Source of the DNA: an uncultured Prevotella sp.
GTDB taxonomy: Bacteria; Bacteroidota; Bacteroidia; Bacteroidales; Bacteroidaceae
Direction: 5' to 3'
Length of the DNA: 34,927 nucleotides
NCBI GenBank assembly: GCA_902497035.1
Contig: CABVDL010000021.1
Span: 1 to 34,927, forward strand
The translations under genes were made by a program, and so were the position numbers. The notes under the pieces are model-generated. The model saw nothing but the letters and a program-made list of their open reading frames with translations. It was not told the origin of the DNA and ran no database searches. Shown here in pieces: positions 17,840 through 26,801 of this stretch; position 1 is the first letter of the stretch; each line of letters begins with the position of its first letter.

Positions 17840-19033
17840 ATGGCACAAGACAAACATATTTTCACTCATGTTGATTGCTTTGCAGGCCCCGGAGGTATCT
17901 GTACGGGTCTGCATGCCAGTGGTATGCAGACGCTTGTCGCCATAGAATATATTAAAAGCTGTTGTGATACTTATTCAGCAAATCATCCTGAGGTCCATGT
18001 GATCAATTCGGACATTAGGAAAGTCAAGCCTGAGGATGTGCTGCCATTTATTCCAAAGGATGGGGTTGACCTCGTTACTTCAGGCATGCCTTGCGAGACC
18101 TTCTCCACGGCGGGCAACTCGTCCCGGTCATTCTATGATGACCGCCAGGTTTTGTACCGTGAGGGAATTCGTATGGCAAAGATATGCAATGCCAAGCTAC
18201 TCCTTTTTGAAAACGTTCCAGGCATTATGAGCAAGACTATTCATAAGGACTCCGACGTTCTCGTGGTTGACATGATACGTAAGGAACTTCAAGAGGCCGG
18301 ATACGCCAATCAGCTGCAAGTGGTATTGGAAGCCGACCAGTTTGGCGTTCCTCAAAAGCGCAAGCGCTTCTTCTTATTGGCTGCCCGAAATCCCAAGTGG
18401 TGGCTCAGCTCACCAATACCTGAATATGGAAAGACAACCACGGTGGCTGAGGCTTTTGCAGGGTTGCCAAATGTCATTCCCAACAGCAATGAGGAAAAGA
18501 CTGAATATGAGGGGGGGGATTCCGCTTACTCCTCAAAATTAAAAGACGATGTATTCTGGAAGAGACAATACATTGAATACAATGGGGAAATAACGAACCA
18601 GAAGCCCATGAGACACCGTCCGCAAACATTGAAACGTTTTTCGTTACTCAAACAAGGAGAGAGTCTTAAGACCCTTTTTGAACGCTATCAAGGTGACGAA
18701 CTCAAGAAATTACAGACAGAAAAGGTTCTGCCGAAGAAGATGTTTATAAAACGCAACTATAGGTTGCGTCTTGATGAGCCATCCCCTACGGTGACCAGTC
18801 ACTGTCTTGACGAGTTTGTCCACCCCATTTACGACCGCGCACTAACAGTAAGGGAATGTGCAAGACTGCAGTCTTTCCCCGATTCATATAATTTTGTGGG
18901 CGGCCCTTATATCGTTCCTCATATTGACCGCACTGTTCAAGACAAATACGAGCAAATCGGTGATGCGGTTCCGCCCCTGCTGGCCTATGCCTGGGGGAAG
19001 ACCATCATTCAAATCATTAATGCGAACTCATGA
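17840..19033 (+). CDS. DNA (cytosine-5)-methyltransferase of a type II restriction-modification system
   Basis: C5-cytosine DNA methyltransferase of 397 residues with the family motifs in order: motif I DCFAGPGG (12-19), motif IV with the catalytic Cys85 in GMPCETFS (Glu where Gln is usual after the Cys), motif VI ENV (124-126), motif VIII QKRKR (172-176), a target-recognition region (about 200-310), motif IX RECARLQSFPD (338-348) and motif X QIGDAVPP (372-379). It would protect the host site against the nuclease encoded next, whose start overlaps its stop by 4 bases. The gene is visibly richer in A/T than its neighbours, which suggests transfer. A run of eight G at 18511-18518 falls in codons 224-226, in the target-recognition region. 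The recognition sequence cannot be read off the protein. Confidence 0.95.
   Translation: MAQDKHIFTHVDCFAGPGGICTGLHASGMQTLVAIEYIKSCCDTYSANHPEVHVINSDIRKVKPEDVLPFIPKDGVDLVTSGMPCETFSTAGNSSRSFYDDRQVLYREGIRMAKICNAKLLLFENVPGIMSKTIHKDSDVLVVDMIRKELQEAGYANQLQVVLEADQFGVPQKRKRFFLLAARNPKWWLSSPIPEYGKTTTVAEAFAGLPNVIPNSNEEKTEYEGGDSAYSSKLKDDVFWKRQYIEYNGEITNQKPMRHRPQTLKRFSLLKQGESLKTLFERYQGDELKKLQTEKVLPKKMFIKRNYRLRLDEPSPTVTSHCLDEFVHPIYDRALTVRECARLQSFPDSYNFVGGPYIVPHIDRTVQDKYEQIGDAVPPLLAYAWGKTIIQIINANS
18511..18518 (+). repeat. G8 homopolymer inside the methyltransferase gene
   Basis: Eight consecutive G, the longest G run I noticed in the window, encoding the end of Glu224 plus Gly225-Gly226. A one-base slip would shift the frame before motifs IX and X. 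The copy present here is in frame. Confidence 0.8.
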
Positions 19034-19881
19034 TGAACAATGTGAAAGATTACTGCCGTAAAATATATAATGCGGCATATCAGGACAAACTTGCCGAATA
19101 CGGGAATGGCGGTGCGAAGAATGCAGATAAAGCAGAACGGGAAGCACAAAAAGAGGCCATAAAGACAAGTATCATTGAGGGCATGCGTCACTTTCCCAAT
19201 GCAAGTGCCGAGGAGATATGGAATTGCATCTACGAGATACATGTGCATAGAAAGAGTGGTATTGATGATTCACAGACAATTAAGAATGTAATCAGTGCTG
19301 ACCAAAGCTGGAAGAAGTCGAGCGGACATGCTTTTGAGGAAATGGTCAAAATGCTTGCCAATAATTCCCTGAAAGGGACCGGCATTGAAATTCTATTGCA
19401 ACGTGATTTGAACACTATACTTAAGGCCGGGGAATTGGATAACGAGCCACGTGACATCAGTTGGCTTAAAGAACAAGTCAAAGGTAATGTTTTTGATCTC
19501 TATGCCGTTATAAGAGACAAAGGCAAAATGTATTGTTTCGGCTGTCTGCAGTGCAAGACAAGCATACGTGATAGGGTTACCCGCGACCGGGAACCTTCGA
19601 TACACGCCATGCAGTCGTTCTTCTGGAGCATTGCTATAGTCTTGGATGGAAAATTCCTGCAACTGCCTAAATTCATTGCCATGGTCAACGGGGGGAGCAA
19701 TGAATTCATCGAAAATGGGTGGCATGGCATGTATGTGTTCACAGATGAAAAGGCAACGGACAGAATATACCATATTGACCTCGATATGGATATTCTGAAA
19801 AGACATGCCGTCCAGGCATCAAGACAATGGCTTCAGCAACGTCAATGGTTTAACAAGGATTGGAAAGCTGACAATAATTAA
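19030..19881 (+). CDS. Probable type II restriction endonuclease (PD-(D/E)XK-like)
   Basis: A 283-residue protein paired with the C5 methyltransferase through an ATGA overlap, the classic arrangement of a type II system. The helix SSGHAFEEMV (98-107) resembles the N-terminal Glu-bearing helix of the nuclease fold. Asp156 in VFDLYAV would be the first metal ligand, and Lys176 in QCKTSIRDR the catalytic lysine. The K-T-S-I-R-D-R arrangement (Lys176...Arg182) recalls EcoRII/PspGI and CCGG-recognising nucleases, where a serine or threonine and arginines here contact DNA, and Glu188 could be the displaced acidic residue. This is motif reading, not an alignment. An ATG three bases downstream (19033) could also serve as start. 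Like the methyltransferase gene it is AT-richer than its surroundings. Confidence 0.75.
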   Translation: MMNNVKDYCRKIYNAAYQDKLAEYGNGGAKNADKAEREAQKEAIKTSIIEGMRHFPNASAEEIWNCIYEIHVHRKSGIDDSQTIKNVISADQSWKKSSGHAFEEMVKMLANNSLKGTGIEILLQRDLNTILKAGELDNEPRDISWLKEQVKGNVFDLYAVIRDKGKMYCFGCLQCKTSIRDRVTRDREPSIHAMQSFFWSIAIVLDGKFLQLPKFIAMVNGGSNEFIENGWHGMYVFTDEKATDRIYHIDLDMDILKRHAVQASRQWLQQRQWFNKDWKADNN

Positions 19882-19891
19882 ATCGTTAATC

Positions 19892-21160
19892 ATGAAGATA
19901 TTACTCTTAGGTTCCGGCGGCCGTGAGCACGCCTTGGCATGGAAGATTGCGCAGAGCGCAAAGTGTGAGAAACTGTTCATTGCCCCGGGCAATGCGGGGA
20001 CAATGGAGCTGGGCGAGAACGTCGCCATCGGAGTTGACGACTTCGACCGCCTGAAGGATTTCGCCGCGGCCAACGCCATCGACATGGTGGTGGTCGGTCC
20101 GGAGGACCCTCTGGTAAAAGGCATATACGACGCTTTCAAGGCCGATGCCCGCACCGCCGCCATCCCCGTCATCGGCCCGTCCAAGGCCGGCGCCCAGCTT
20201 GAGGGAAGCAAGGATTTCGCCAAAGGCTTTATGAAACGCCACCACATTCCTACGGCCGCCTACGAGACATTCGACGGCACCACCGTTGAGGAGGGCTGCA
20301 AGTTTCTTGAGACGCTGAGGCCGCCCTACGTGCTGAAAGCCGACGGACTGGCCGCCGGCAAGGGCGTACTGATCGTGCCGACGCTGGAAGAAGCCAAGAA
20401 AGAGTTCCGCGAGATGCTCGACGGAATGTTCGGCGACGCCTCGGCCAAGGTGGTCATCGAAGAGTTCCTCAGCGGCATTGAATGCTCCGTCTTTGTGCTG
20501 ACCGACGGCCGTCACTACAAGATTTTGCCTGAGGCAAAGGACTACAAGCGCATCGGCGAGCACGACACCGGCCTCAACACCGGCGGCATGGGCAGCGTGT
20601 CGCCCGTACCTTTCGCCGACGAGGCCTGGATGAAAAAGGTGGAAGACCGCATCATCCGGCCTACTGTGGAGGGCCTTGCCGAAGAGGGACTCGACTATAA
20701 GGGCTTCATCTTCTTCGGTCTTATCAACGTGGCCGGAGACCCGATGGTCATCGAGTACAACTGCCGCATGGGCGACCCAGAGACCGAGGTGGTGATGCCC
20801 CGCCTGAAGAGCGACCTCGTCGGTCTGTTTGAGGGCGTGGCCAACGGCGACCTCGACACAAAGACCGTGGAGACCGACCCGCGCGCCGCCGTCTGCGTGA
20901 TGCTTGTCAGCGGAGGCTATCCCGTGAGCTACAGGAAAGGCTTCCCCATCACCGGCACCGGACTGGTGAGAGATGCCATCGTCTTCCACTCCGGCACCGC
21001 CATCAAGGACGGACAGCTCGTGACCAACGGCGGACGCGTCATCGCCGTAACGGCCTATGGCAAAGATAAGGACGAGGCACTGCTGAAGAGCATGCAGCAA
21101 AGCCTCAACATTGAATTTGAGGGAAAATACTTCCGCCGCGACATCGGACAAGACCTCTGA
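19892..21160 (+). CDS. purD: Phosphoribosylamine-glycine ligase (GAR synthetase)
   Basis: Catalyses the second step of purine synthesis, joining glycine to 5-phosphoribosylamine with ATP. The 422 residues are the standard length. The N-terminal domain opens with LLLGSGGREHALA, and the ATP-grasp core shows KADGLAAGKGV, EEFLSGIECSVF, HDTGLNTGGMGSVSP and NCRMGDPETEVVMPRL, followed by the C-terminal domain. The frame is open 29 codons upstream, into the end of the nuclease gene, but ATG at 19892 is the family start. It begins only 10 bases after the nuclease stop, so it may now be read partly from the restriction-modification transcript. Confidence 0.98.
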   Translation: MKILLLGSGGREHALAWKIAQSAKCEKLFIAPGNAGTMELGENVAIGVDDFDRLKDFAAANAIDMVVVGPEDPLVKGIYDAFKADARTAAIPVIGPSKAGAQLEGSKDFAKGFMKRHHIPTAAYETFDGTTVEEGCKFLETLRPPYVLKADGLAAGKGVLIVPTLEEAKKEFREMLDGMFGDASAKVVIEEFLSGIECSVFVLTDGRHYKILPEAKDYKRIGEHDTGLNTGGMGSVSPVPFADEAWMKKVEDRIIRPTVEGLAEEGLDYKGFIFFGLINVAGDPMVIEYNCRMGDPETEVVMPRLKSDLVGLFEGVANGDLDTKTVETDPRAAVCVMLVSGGYPVSYRKGFPITGTGLVRDAIVFHSGTAIKDGQLVTNGGRVIAVTAYGKDKDEALLKSMQQSLNIEFEGKYFRRDIGQDL

Positions 21161-21224
21161 CAACAATATCCGGCCTGTCCACTGACAACCAAGTTGAGGG
21201 GGCTGGCCGGACTCGGACTTTAAT

Positions 21225-22151
21225 ATGGTAAAACGACTTCAAAACAGGATAGCACAATCAAGATGGGCGCTGCCCGTCACCATCATCTACGGACTCGTCG
21301 TCTGCCTGACGGTCGAGCTCATGGGTTACGGGCAGTGGATGACCTTTGCCCTGTTGCTCGTGGCCACCCTGATGATGGCCGAGCTCAACAACGGCTTCTC
21401 CCTCATACGCATCTACAGCCGCATGGTGTCGTGCTCGTTCATGGTGATGATCACGATGAGCCTCACACTGTTCGGGTCGGTAAAGGTGGCTGTTGTCATG
21501 GTAGCCTTCATCGCTTTCCTGTTGCTCATCTTCCGTGCTTATCAGAACGCCGGTGCCGTAGGATGGGTGTTCTACGCCTTTGTCGCCTTGGGCATCAGCA
21601 GCATCGCCTTCTCCAAGACGCTGCTCTTCCTGCCAGTACTGTGGATTGTCATGGCTGTCAACGTGCTGTGTTTCAGTCCCCGCACGCTCATCGCCTCGAT
21701 TCTCGGCATTGTCGCCCCTTACTGGTTTGTCGTGGCCTGGCTCATCTACAAGGATGACGTCGGCTATTTGGCTTCCCATTTCATGAGCGTGCTGCAGTTT
21801 GGCCCCGTCTGCCAGTTAAGCATCCTCAACGTCCACCAGCTCCTCACTTTCGCCTTTGTGCTGGTGCTGGCCGTCATCGGTGCCGTTCATTTCTTCCTCT
21901 ACAGCTACCAGGACCGCATCCGCATCCGCCTGATGTACGAGACATTCGTCGTGCTGGATGCCTGCTCGGTCATTTTCGCCATCCTCCAGCCCCAGTATTT
22001 CGACGAGATGCTCGGCATATCTATTGTCACCACGGCTACGCTCATCGGCCACTTCCTCGCCCTCACTCACTCCCGGCTGTCCAACATTGCAATGTTCGTC
22101 CTCGCAGGTATGACGCTGGCCCTGACCGTCTTCAACTTATGGCTGAACTGA
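21225..22151 (+). CDS. DUF6427-like integral membrane protein
   Basis: A 308-residue protein made almost entirely of hydrophobic helices (about nine), with short charged loops such as YSYQDRIRIRLMYE. It resembles the conserved Bacteroidota membrane protein that often follows purD (DUF6427 type, sometimes mislabelled as a carotene monooxygenase). No catalytic motif is visible and the function is unknown. It follows purD by 64 bases, and its last 13 bases overlap the next membrane protein gene, so those two are translationally coupled. Confidence 0.75.
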   Translation: MVKRLQNRIAQSRWALPVTIIYGLVVCLTVELMGYGQWMTFALLLVATLMMAELNNGFSLIRIYSRMVSCSFMVMITMSLTLFGSVKVAVVMVAFIAFLLLIFRAYQNAGAVGWVFYAFVALGISSIAFSKTLLFLPVLWIVMAVNVLCFSPRTLIASILGIVAPYWFVVAWLIYKDDVGYLASHFMSVLQFGPVCQLSILNVHQLLTFAFVLVLAVIGAVHFFLYSYQDRIRIRLMYETFVVLDACSVIFAILQPQYFDEMLGISIVTTATLIGHFLALTHSRLSNIAMFVLAGMTLALTVFNLWLN

Positions 22152-22591
22152 CCGGTTTACTGGCGGGCTATGGCTATTGGGGCATGCTCGTGGCAGCCTT
22201 CCTTGCCGGCAGCTTTGTGCCGTTCAGCAGTGAGGCCGTGATGGTGGCCCTCATGGCCGCCGGACTGAAAAGCGCGCCGCTGCTCGTCTATGGCACCATC
22301 GGCAACGTGCTGGGCTCGATGTTCAACTATGGTGTCGGCCGCTTGGGACGCATCGACTGGATTGAGAAATACCTCCATGTGAGGCAAGACAAGCTCGAAA
22401 GGGTGCAACACTTCCTCGCCGGACACGGTGCCTGGGTGGCCGTCTTCACCTTTCTGCCCGGCCTCGGCTCAGCCATCTCCATCGGCCTGGGACTCATGCG
22501 CGCCAACGTGTTCATCACGCTTCTCGCCACCACCGTCGGCAAGCTGTGCCGCTATATAGTGCTTATCTACGGTGCAAGCCTCATCTTATAG
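22139..22591 (+). CDS. YqaA family membrane protein (SNARE-associated/VTT domain)
   Basis: A small 150-residue protein of the DedA-related YqaA type. Visible family marks are FVPFSSEAVMVALMAAG early on, GNVLGSMFNYGVGR in the middle and the FLPGLGSAISIGLGLMR segment, with about four hydrophobic or re-entrant helices. DedA-type proteins are implicated in lipid-carrier handling and membrane homeostasis, but the role of YqaA is not established. Its start lies inside the last codons of the upstream DUF6427-like gene (13-base overlap). Confidence 0.85.
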   Translation: MAELTGLLAGYGYWGMLVAAFLAGSFVPFSSEAVMVALMAAGLKSAPLLVYGTIGNVLGSMFNYGVGRLGRIDWIEKYLHVRQDKLERVQHFLAGHGAWVAVFTFLPGLGSAISIGLGLMRANVFITLLATTVGKLCRYIVLIYGASLIL

Positions 22592-22697
22592 TGCCTTTTA
22601 TAAAACCTCCTGCCAGAGTGCAGGCACGGCGTTCGCGTAAAAAACAAACTAACCTTAAAAAAACATCCAAACGCTAACTTTGTCAAATAAAAAGTTG

Positions 22698-22705
22698 TAT
22701 CTTTG
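22698..22705 (+). promoter_or_regulatory. -7 promoter box for the DUF2723-deacetylase operon
   Basis: TATCTTTG matches TAnnTTTG, 41 bases before the ATG at 22747. The nearest TTTG (22679-22682) is only 15 bases upstream, a short spacing. Confidence 0.6.
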
Positions 22706-22746
22706 CATCATTATTGCAATAACACAATTATTATCTTTTTCGATTA

Positions 22747-25700
22747 ATGAAACAGTATAAGTTAGTGGACACCATTTTAGGATGGGTAGCGTTTGCCATT
22801 GCTGCCTTTACCTATTGCTCCACCATTGAGCCGACAGCCTCTTTCTGGGATTGTCCTGAATTCATCACAACCGGTTACAAGCTCGAAATCGGCCACCCGC
22901 CAGGGGCACCTTTCTTCATGCTCACCGCCAACCTGTTCAGTCACTTCGCCAGCGACCCGTCGCAGGTGGCACGCATGGTCAACACCATGAGTGCGTTGCT
23001 CTCGGCCACGACCATTCTGTTTCTTTTTTGGACCATCACTCATCTTACACGCAAGCTCATCGTCAAGGACTGGAACAGTCTGACAGTCGGCAAGACCATC
23101 GCCATTGAGGCAAGTGGCATGGTGGGCGCCCTCATCTATACGTGGAGCGACACTTTCTGGTTCTCCGCTGTCGAGGGTGAGGTCTATGCCTATTCGTCAG
23201 CCTTCACGGCCATCGTGTTCTGGCTCATTCTTAAATGGGAAGACCACGCCGACGAGCCCCATGCCGACCGCTGGCTTGTGCTCATCTTCTATATGACGGG
23301 TCTGAGCATCGGCGTGCACCTGCTCAACCTGCTCTGCCTGCCGGCCATAGTACTGGTGTATTGCTACCGCCGTTTCCCCAACATCGAGGTGAAAGGCTCG
23401 CTCATAGCCCTGCTCATCTCGTTTGTCATCGTGGCCGCCGTGCTTTATGGTGTCGTACCGGGCATCGTCACCGTGGGCGGCTGGTTTGAGCTGTTCTTCG
23501 TCAACACGCTCGGACTGCCATTCAACACCGGTCTCATCATCTACATTGCCTGCCTTGTCGCAGCTACGATATGGGCTATCTATGAGAGCTACATCGACAG
23601 CAACAAGACGCGTGAGAACATCTCGTTCCTGCTCGCTTTCGGCCTCATTGGCATTCCGTTCTACGGCTATGGCTGGTCGGCCTTCATTATCGGCGTCGTC
23701 GTGCTGGCAGTGGCCGCCGTCCTGCTCAACCGTAAAAAGGTGGTCAACAAGAAGCCTGTCTATCTCGTCACCTCACGTTTCAAGAATACGGCCCTGCTCT
23801 GCATGCTCATGCTGATGATCGGCTACTCGAGCTATGCGCTCATCGTCATCCGCTCGGTGGCCAACCCGCCCATGGACCAGAACTCGCCAGAGGACATCTT
23901 CACGCTCGGCTCTTATCTCAGCCGCGACCAGTACGGTGACCGGCCGCTGTTCTACGGACAGGCCTACACCTCGCAGGTGGCGCTCGAAAGCGACGGACAG
24001 ATGTGCCGCCCGAAGATGAAGGAGGGCGCGCCCGTCTATAGCCGTAAGGAGAAAGCCTCAAAGGACGAGAAGGACTCTTACTTCGTCGTCACCCACAAAA
24101 ACAAATATGTCTATGCGCAGAACATGTTCTTCCCCCGCATGTACGACTCCGGCCACGCACAGGACTATGAGTCGTGGATGGGCGGGGTTGACGGCACGCA
24201 GGTGCCTTACGACCGCTGCGGCGAGAACATCTCGGTGAAGGTGCCCACGCAGCTCGAGAACATCAAGTTCTTCCTCAGCTACCAGTGCAACTTCATGTAC
24301 TGGCGCTACTTCATGTGGAACTTCTGCGGCCGTCAGAACCAGATACAGGGCAACGGCGAACTGGAGCACGGCAACTGGATTACCGGCATCTCCTTCCTCG
24401 ACAACGCCCGTCTGGGCGACCAGAGCAAGCTGCCCGACGACCTGAAGAACGACAAGGGACACAACGTGTTCTACGGCCTGCCTCTGTTGCTCGGCCTTAT
24501 TGGCCTCTTCTGGCAGGCATTCCGCGGCCGCCGCGGCATCCGCCAGTTCTGGGTGGTGTTCTTCCTCTTCTTCATGACGGGCCTTGCCATCGTCATCTAC
24601 CTCAACCAGACGCCGGTGCAGCCGCGTGAGCGCGACTACGCCTACGCGGGCTCGTTCTATGCCTTCGCCATCTGGTGCGGTCTTGGCGTGGCAGCCATCA
24701 TCGACCTGCTGAAAAAATACCTCAAGGTGAGCAATGTCGCTGTGACGGCTGTTGTCTCCCTGCTCTGTCTGCTCGTGCCTGTCCAGATGGTCAGCCAGAC
24801 CTGGGACGACCACGACCGCTCGGGACGCTACACCTGCCGCGACTTCGGCCAGAACTACCTCATGACCATGCAGGACAAGGGAAACCCGATTATCTTCACC
24901 AACGGCGACAACGACACCTTCCCGCTCTGGTACAACCAGGAGACCGAGGGCGTGCGTACCGACGCCCGCGTGTGCAACCTCTCCTATCTGCAGACCGACT
25001 GGTACATCGACCAGATGAAACGCCCGGCCTACAACTCGCCGGCAGTGCCTATATCCTGGCCCAGGCTCGACTACTGCTCGGGTACCAACGAGTATGTGGA
25101 GGTGCAGCCCAGCCTGAAGCAGCAGGTGCTCGACTTCTACAAGCAAGACCCGGCTGCCGCCAAGGCGCAGTTCGGTGACAATCCGTTTGAGGTGAAGAAC
25201 ATCATGAAGCATTGGGTGCGCGCCAAGGGAGACATGCACGTCATACCGACCGACACGCTCTACGTCACCATCGACAAGGAAGCCGTGAGAAAGAGCGGCA
25301 TGATGATGGCAAGCGACACCATACCCGACCGCATGGTCATCTCGCTCGCCGGCAAGAACGCACTCTACAAGAACGACCTGATGATGCTCGAGATGATTGC
25401 CCAGTGCGACTGGACAAGGCCCATCTACGTGGCAGTCACCGTCGGTGAGGAAAACTACATGAACCTCGGCGACAACTTCATCCAGGAGGGCCTTGCCAAC
25501 CGCATCTCGCCCTTCACGACAAACAAAGGCAACGCCAAGAACTTCGACACGGAGAAGACCTACAACAACATGATGTTCCGCTACCGCTACGGCGGACTCA
25601 GCAAGCCGAGCCTCTACATCGACGAGACCGTCATGCGCATGTGCTACACCCACCGGCGCCTCTTCGGCCAGCTGGCTCTCCACCTCATCGCAGAGCATAA

Positions 25701-26073
25701 GGACGACAAGGCGCGCAAAGCCCTGGCAAAGGCTGCCAAGGAATTGCCCACCTACAACATCCCCATGAACTACATGAGCGGTGGCACCGACCTGGCCAAG
25801 GCCTACGCCCTGTTGGGCATGAAGAAAGAAGCCATGCAGTGCATCAACGAGGTGTGGAAGAACGCATCGCAGTATGCCAATTACTACCTCTCGCTCAGCG
25901 GCATCCGCTTCCAGCAGTCCAACCGTGACGCGATGATCCAGTTCTCCATCATGCAGCAGACGGCTGAGATTACCAAACTTGTCGACAGCAGACTTGCCGC
26001 CAAACAGGTGGCAATGCTCAACAGCCTCTACCAGCGCTACATCGGCATGGGCGGACAAGAGATGCAGAACTGA
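22747..26073 (+). CDS. DUF2723 membrane protein (GT117-type, putative GT-C glycosyltransferase)
   Basis: A 1108-residue protein. The first ~370 residues hold about nine or ten transmembrane helices, residues about 380-570 look soluble, two to four more helices follow (about 575-690) and the remaining ~400 residues are extracytoplasmic. The loop after helix 1 carries an acidic pair, Asp35 and Glu38 in FWDCPEF, then EIGHPPGAP, the pattern expected for the catalytic loop of GT-C enzymes that use lipid-linked sugars. DUF2723 is named glycosyltransferase family 117 in current databases as far as I recall. Likely role: attaching sugar to proteins or glycans on the periplasmic side; donor and acceptor are unknown. 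The deacetylase gene follows 2 bases after the stop. Confidence 0.88.
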   Translation: MKQYKLVDTILGWVAFAIAAFTYCSTIEPTASFWDCPEFITTGYKLEIGHPPGAPFFMLTANLFSHFASDPSQVARMVNTMSALLSATTILFLFWTITHLTRKLIVKDWNSLTVGKTIAIEASGMVGALIYTWSDTFWFSAVEGEVYAYSSAFTAIVFWLILKWEDHADEPHADRWLVLIFYMTGLSIGVHLLNLLCLPAIVLVYCYRRFPNIEVKGSLIALLISFVIVAAVLYGVVPGIVTVGGWFELFFVNTLGLPFNTGLIIYIACLVAATIWAIYESYIDSNKTRENISFLLAFGLIGIPFYGYGWSAFIIGVVVLAVAAVLLNRKKVVNKKPVYLVTSRFKNTALLCMLMLMIGYSSYALIVIRSVANPPMDQNSPEDIFTLGSYLSRDQYGDRPLFYGQAYTSQVALESDGQMCRPKMKEGAPVYSRKEKASKDEKDSYFVVTHKNKYVYAQNMFFPRMYDSGHAQDYESWMGGVDGTQVPYDRCGENISVKVPTQLENIKFFLSYQCNFMYWRYFMWNFCGRQNQIQGNGELEHGNWITGISFLDNARLGDQSKLPDDLKNDKGHNVFYGLPLLLGLIGLFWQAFRGRRGIRQFWVVFFLFFMTGLAIVIYLNQTPVQPRERDYAYAGSFYAFAIWCGLGVAAIIDLLKKYLKVSNVAVTAVVSLLCLLVPVQMVSQTWDDHDRSGRYTCRDFGQNYLMTMQDKGNPIIFTNGDNDTFPLWYNQETEGVRTDARVCNLSYLQTDWYIDQMKRPAYNSPAVPISWPRLDYCSGTNEYVEVQPSLKQQVLDFYKQDPAAAKAQFGDNPFEVKNIMKHWVRAKGDMHVIPTDTLYVTIDKEAVRKSGMMMASDTIPDRMVISLAGKNALYKNDLMMLEMIAQCDWTRPIYVAVTVGEENYMNLGDNFIQEGLANRISPFTTNKGNAKNFDTEKTYNNMMFRYRYGGLSKPSLYIDETVMRMCYTHRRLFGQLALHLIAEHKDDKARKALAKAAKELPTYNIPMNYMSGGTDLAKAYALLGMKKEAMQCINEVWKNASQYANYYLSLSGIRFQQSNRDAMIQFSIMQQTAEITKLVDSRLAAKQVAMLNSLYQRYIGMGGQEMQN

Positions 26074-26075
26074 CA

Positions 26076-26687
26076 ATGATTATCGAGCAACCCGCCAAGT
26101 GGCTCCGATGGGTCTATCCGAAGGCGACATGGAGAATGGACAAGAACGACCATTCTGTCTATGTCACCTTCGATGACGGCCCCATCCCCGAGTCAACCCC
26201 CTTTATCCTCGACACCCTGAAGGAGCTGGACATTAAGGCCACCTTCTTCATGGTCGGGGAGAATGTGATGCGCCACCACGACCTTTACAACCGCATCGTG
26301 GCTGAGGGGCATCAGGTGGGCAACCACACGTTCCACCACCTTGGCTCATTCAAGCACATGGCCATCACTTACGGCCAGGACGTAGCGATGGCCAATGAGC
26401 TTATCAAGGCCCATCTGTTCCGGCCGCCCCATGGCTGGATGAAATTCTCGGTCTACTGGTGGGTCAACCGGTATTATAAGATTATCATGTGGGACCTCGT
26501 CACCCGCGACTATTCGAAGTGGATGACCGCCGAGGATGTCGTCAACAACGTGAAGCGCTATGCGCGCAATGGTTCCATCATCACGTTCCACGACTCGCTG
26601 AAGAGCATTGACAAGTTGCGCACCGCGCTGCCCGAGAGCCTGCGGTGGCTTAAGGAGCAGGGCTACACGTTCAAGACATTCAAATAG
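26076..26687 (+). CDS. Polysaccharide deacetylase family protein (NodB homology domain)
   Basis: A 203-residue single NodB domain, expected to remove acetyl groups from an N-acetylated sugar with a divalent metal. All five family motifs are visible: TFDDGP (Asp33 and Asp34), the metal-binding His84-x3-His88 in NHTFHH, RPPHG (Arg116), the MWDLVTRDYS segment, and TFHDS (His172). There is no signal peptide or N-terminal anchor, so it may act in the cytoplasm on a lipid-linked or nucleotide sugar. It lies 2 bases after the DUF2723 gene, so both probably act in the same glycan pathway. Confidence 0.92.
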   Translation: MIIEQPAKWLRWVYPKATWRMDKNDHSVYVTFDDGPIPESTPFILDTLKELDIKATFFMVGENVMRHHDLYNRIVAEGHQVGNHTFHHLGSFKHMAITYGQDVAMANELIKAHLFRPPHGWMKFSVYWWVNRYYKIIMWDLVTRDYSKWMTAEDVVNNVKRYARNGSIITFHDSLKSIDKLRTALPESLRWLKEQGYTFKTFK

Positions 26688-26789
26688 AAACTACTCACAA
26701 GAGCTGGCTACACCCTTCCACTATAAAGGCAAAGGGCAAGAATTAATGAAAAATAATTATAATTTCGTACCAGTTCGAATTCTTTTTGG

Positions 26790-26797
26790 TAACTTTG
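26790..26797 (+). promoter_or_regulatory. -7 promoter box upstream of the small unknown gene and sugar permease
   Basis: TAACTTTG matches TAnnTTTG but ends only 4 bases before the GTG start of the next open frame. A transcript from this box would begin at or just past that GTG, so either the gene starts later or it is also read from upstream. Confidence 0.5.
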
Positions 26798-26801
26798 AAC
26801 C

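Noticed and set aside
19686..19695. G6 run in the nuclease gene as a second slippage site
   Set aside because: Six G is too short to single out; runs of similar length occur elsewhere in the window.
21170..21210. CCGGCC/GGCCGG inverted repeat between purD and the DUF6427-like gene
   Set aside because: A six-base stem with a 29-base loop is expected by chance in sequence this GC-rich.
22591..22627. Possible terminator after the YqaA gene (GTGCCT with AGGCAC, CCTGC with GCAGG)
   Set aside because: The stems are short and mutually exclusive, and no T-run follows; support is too weak.
24058..26076. 672-codon minus-strand open frame opposite the DUF2723 gene
   Set aside because: Val/His/Leu-rich composition typical of antisense reading in GC-rich codons, with no recognisable motif; the plus-strand gene explains the region.
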